The translations under genes were made by a program, and so were the position numbers. A DNA stretch of 21,550 bases from a virus. Shown in pieces: positions 19,886 to 21,550 of the stretch (the first letter of the stretch is position 1; each line of letters begins with the position of its first letter). The stretch is taken from IMG/VR virus record IMGVR_UViG_3300047553_000019, positions 1 to 21,550 of that record, one strand, 5' to 3'. The notes beneath the pieces are model-generated. The model did no database searches. It had not been told where the DNA came from and worked only from the letters and a program-made list of their open reading frames with translations.

Positions 19886-21550
19886 TTATTTTGAAGGATC
19901 GTAAGCCCAGTTTTTTAATGATATATCTCTTTTAGAAGGACAGCCCATAGAAACTTCTGGTCCTTGCTCTGCACCTTTCATTCTACTCACAAAGCTAATT
20001 GTTCTATTAGCATCTTCTATATCGTTAGCAGTCCATTCTTCTTTTTTCTTAGAAAGCAATCTTAGGTTTCTTTCTATTGGACTTCTATCTAAAGATGCCT
20101 TCTTTGAGCATTCTGTTTTTGACCAAGCTTCCAACTCAGAGTAACTCATGTTAGTTACTTCCTTGTATTTGGCATAAACTTCATCCAACTTTTCACTCTT
20201 GCTCAAAAAAAAACCTTCACTTTTAACAGGAGGGATATTGTAATCACCTTGCTGTTGAGCATTGCGTGGATCTTGTAACATAGTCAACTCGTCAATAGGT
20301 AAGTAACCTGCAGGAATAAATATCTCATTCATTGTAGGACTTTCGATAGTCTCATAACGCATAGCCACACGCTTCTCGTTAGGAGTAATCCACCAAGATT
20401 GAGATAAGATACCACTCAACTCCTTCATGTCTTCTTGTAACTCTGGGAATACTGTTAAATCGAAATCGATGTAAGTATCTCTTCCCATTTCGTTACCGAA
20501 GAATCTATTCATCGCATCACGAATAGCCACTAACTCAGGAAGTACAACTTGCGTTAACATTTCCTTCTTAGCTTCCTTCATGTTGTTATAGGTCTTGTTA
20601 TCAGGATCGTTAAACAACGCTGAGTTTACTCCATACACATTACAAAGTTCTCTAAGAGTGATTTTCTCAGATTCTAACAACTGTAAATCTACAGGAGATA
20701 ATCCCATGTTCAACCAACCTAATTCCGCACCTGCTATTAATATTCTACCTGCATTCTGAACGATACCACCTTGAGTTTTAGTTCCGTACTGATTGTAGAA
20801 ATCTTCTTTTAACTTACCTGCTGCCTCTGGTCCGAAATCATTGTTGCCTTCTTTAGCATACAAAATACCTTTAGGACCTTGATTCTGCAACATACCAACA
20901 GATGTATCTTTTGCATCATTAGAACGCTGTACTGTTCTGTAGGCTGCTTGTAAAGGTGATAGTCCGTATAGCTGTTGTCCGTTAGTGTCAAAGTAAGGGT
21001 TGAAGTACTTAAGATGTATCACATCCTTCGCTGGTAAAGTATCCCATCCTACTAAAGTGAATGTGTACCCTTCAACCCCATTAATGGTACCATCAGAAAT
21101 GATACCCATATATTGGGATGGGAGACATACTAATTCTTGTACCTTGCCATTGGACAATCTGTTCGCCCAAACATAAGTGTTACCAGTAATTAGTTTATAC
21201 CCAATCATATTCTCGATTAATTCTGAGAAAGATTGGTATTCATTAGGTTGTTGTAACAAGTCATTCAGTGGAGAATCAGCTACCTCTTCTATTGCCTTAA
21301 CTCTAACAAGTTCTGCTTTTGCTAAGTCAGCAGTAGAGGAAGCGTTAGCAATCATAGATTTATACTGATTAAATGCTTTTTTGTTTTTAACGCTGTAAAC
21401 ATAGAAAGGAACAGTTGACACTGTCTTGGCTATTCTTTTAACGATAGCATATACTTCGCTGTTATTACAATAATCATTAACAAACTTCTTATCGTTAATA
21501 TCAGGATAAAGTATTCTACCCTTAATTAAACCTGCGAAGTCAGCTAGTGG
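19886..21550 (-). CDS. Portal protein, HK97 type, with extra C-terminal module (start outside window)
   Basis: The frame is open to the last base: 43 codons lie upstream of the GTG at 21421, so that GTG is not the true start. The visible portal core shows NDLLQQPNEYQSFSELIENM, YKLITGNTYVWANRL, VCLPSQYMGII, KDVIHLKYFNPYFD, QLYGLSPLQAAYRTVQ, GPKGILYAKEG, SEKITLRELCNVYGVNSALF and FDLTVFPELQEDM, as in HK97-type portals that form the DNA-packaging ring. After a linker with a T9 run (20213-20205), residues from about 425 (counted from 21421) form a separate module: EAWSKTECSKKASLDRSPIE, RNLRLLSKKKEEW, DANRTISFVSRMKG. That part is not portal-like. Terminase genes probably lie just beyond the edge. 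Confidence 0.93.
   Translation of the reverse strand, partial: PLADFAGLIKGRILYPDINDKKFVNDYCNNSEVYAIVKRIAKTVSTVPFYVYSVKNKKAFNQYKSMIANASSTADLAKAELVRVKAIEEVADSPLNDLLQQPNEYQSFSELIENMIGYKLITGNTYVWANRLSNGKVQELVCLPSQYMGIISDGTINGVEGYTFTLVGWDTLPAKDVIHLKYFNPYFDTNGQQLYGLSPLQAAYRTVQRSNDAKDTSVGMLQNQGPKGILYAKEGNNDFGPEAAGKLKEDFYNQYGTKTQGGIVQNAGRILIAGAELGWLNMGLSPVDLQLLESEKITLRELCNVYGVNSALFNDPDNKTYNNMKEAKKEMLTQVVLPELVAIRDAMNRFFGNEMGRDTYIDFDLTVFPELQEDMKELSGILSQSWWITPNEKRVAMRYETIESPTMNEIFIPAGYLPIDELTMLQDPRNAQQQGDYNIPPVKSEGFFLSKSEKLDEVYAKYKEVTNMSYSELEAWSKTECSKKASLDRSPIERNLRLLSKKKEEWTANDIEDANRTISFVSRMKGAEQGPEVSMGCPSKRDISLKNWAYDPSK

Noticed and set aside
20809-20991. 60-aa minus-strand frame inside the portal gene
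   Set aside because: Out-of-phase reading of the conserved portal core; the portal frame explains this DNA.

Overview
The window is a block of a tailed (siphovirus-type) phage or prophage genome whose host is most likely in the Bacteroidota, perhaps Flavobacterium-like. The DNA is AT-rich. Starts are preceded by A/T-rich leaders (AAATAA, AAAATAAA) instead of clear Shine-Dalgarno sequences. Several gene types are ones I associate with Bacteroidota phages: the fiber with VPYTGATxNVNLG repeats, the short tape measure, the M15 endolysin with a two-helix holin, and an FlbD-like small protein. Whether this is a free phage or a prophage cannot be decided: no integrase, att site or terminase is in view.

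Almost everything from 21550 down to 969 is on the minus strand, so the map reads right to left. Head module: portal (open at the right edge, so its start lies outside), a 133-aa head-associated protein, a MuF-like minor head protein, an HK97-type (S78) prohead protease and an HK97-fold major capsid protein. A strong terminator follows the capsid gene. Connector and tail module: gp6-like connector, head closure protein, HK97 gp10-like protein, tail terminator, tail tube, a G/GT-type tail assembly chaperone pair joined by a very probable -1 frameshift on a run of nine A, a 712-aa tape measure, a 647-aa tail-tip/hub protein, a 394-aa tip protein that appears to reuse the tail-tube fold, and an 1128-aa fiber ending in an S74 self-cleaving chaperone.

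Lysis region (about 4989 to 2176): a small fiber-adjacent protein, a 46-aa ORF, four membrane or exported proteins of which two overlap by 80 nt (possible spanin-like functions), a two-helix holin candidate, a previously unlisted 28-aa membrane peptide, and an M15 peptidase endolysin. The operon ends with a calcineurin-like phosphoesterase and a long hairpin terminator. A small downstream unit (51 aa and 88 aa) ends at another terminator.

The left end carries the tail of a plus-strand operon: a partial gene, an 84-aa protein and a 60-aa membrane protein, followed by a terminator. The two operons converge on a gene-free stretch (516-968) with three terminators, an 11-bp inverted repeat and a pair of 22-bp direct repeats.

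Together the minus-strand genes build head, neck, tail and fiber and then lyse the cell. The most notable points are the chaperone frameshift site with a downstream hairpin, the tail-tube fold apparently carrying an inserted domain in the tip protein, the extra C-terminal module on the portal behind a second slippery run, and the packed micro-genes of the lysis cassette. I did not find convincing evidence for a wholly new defence or regulatory system.
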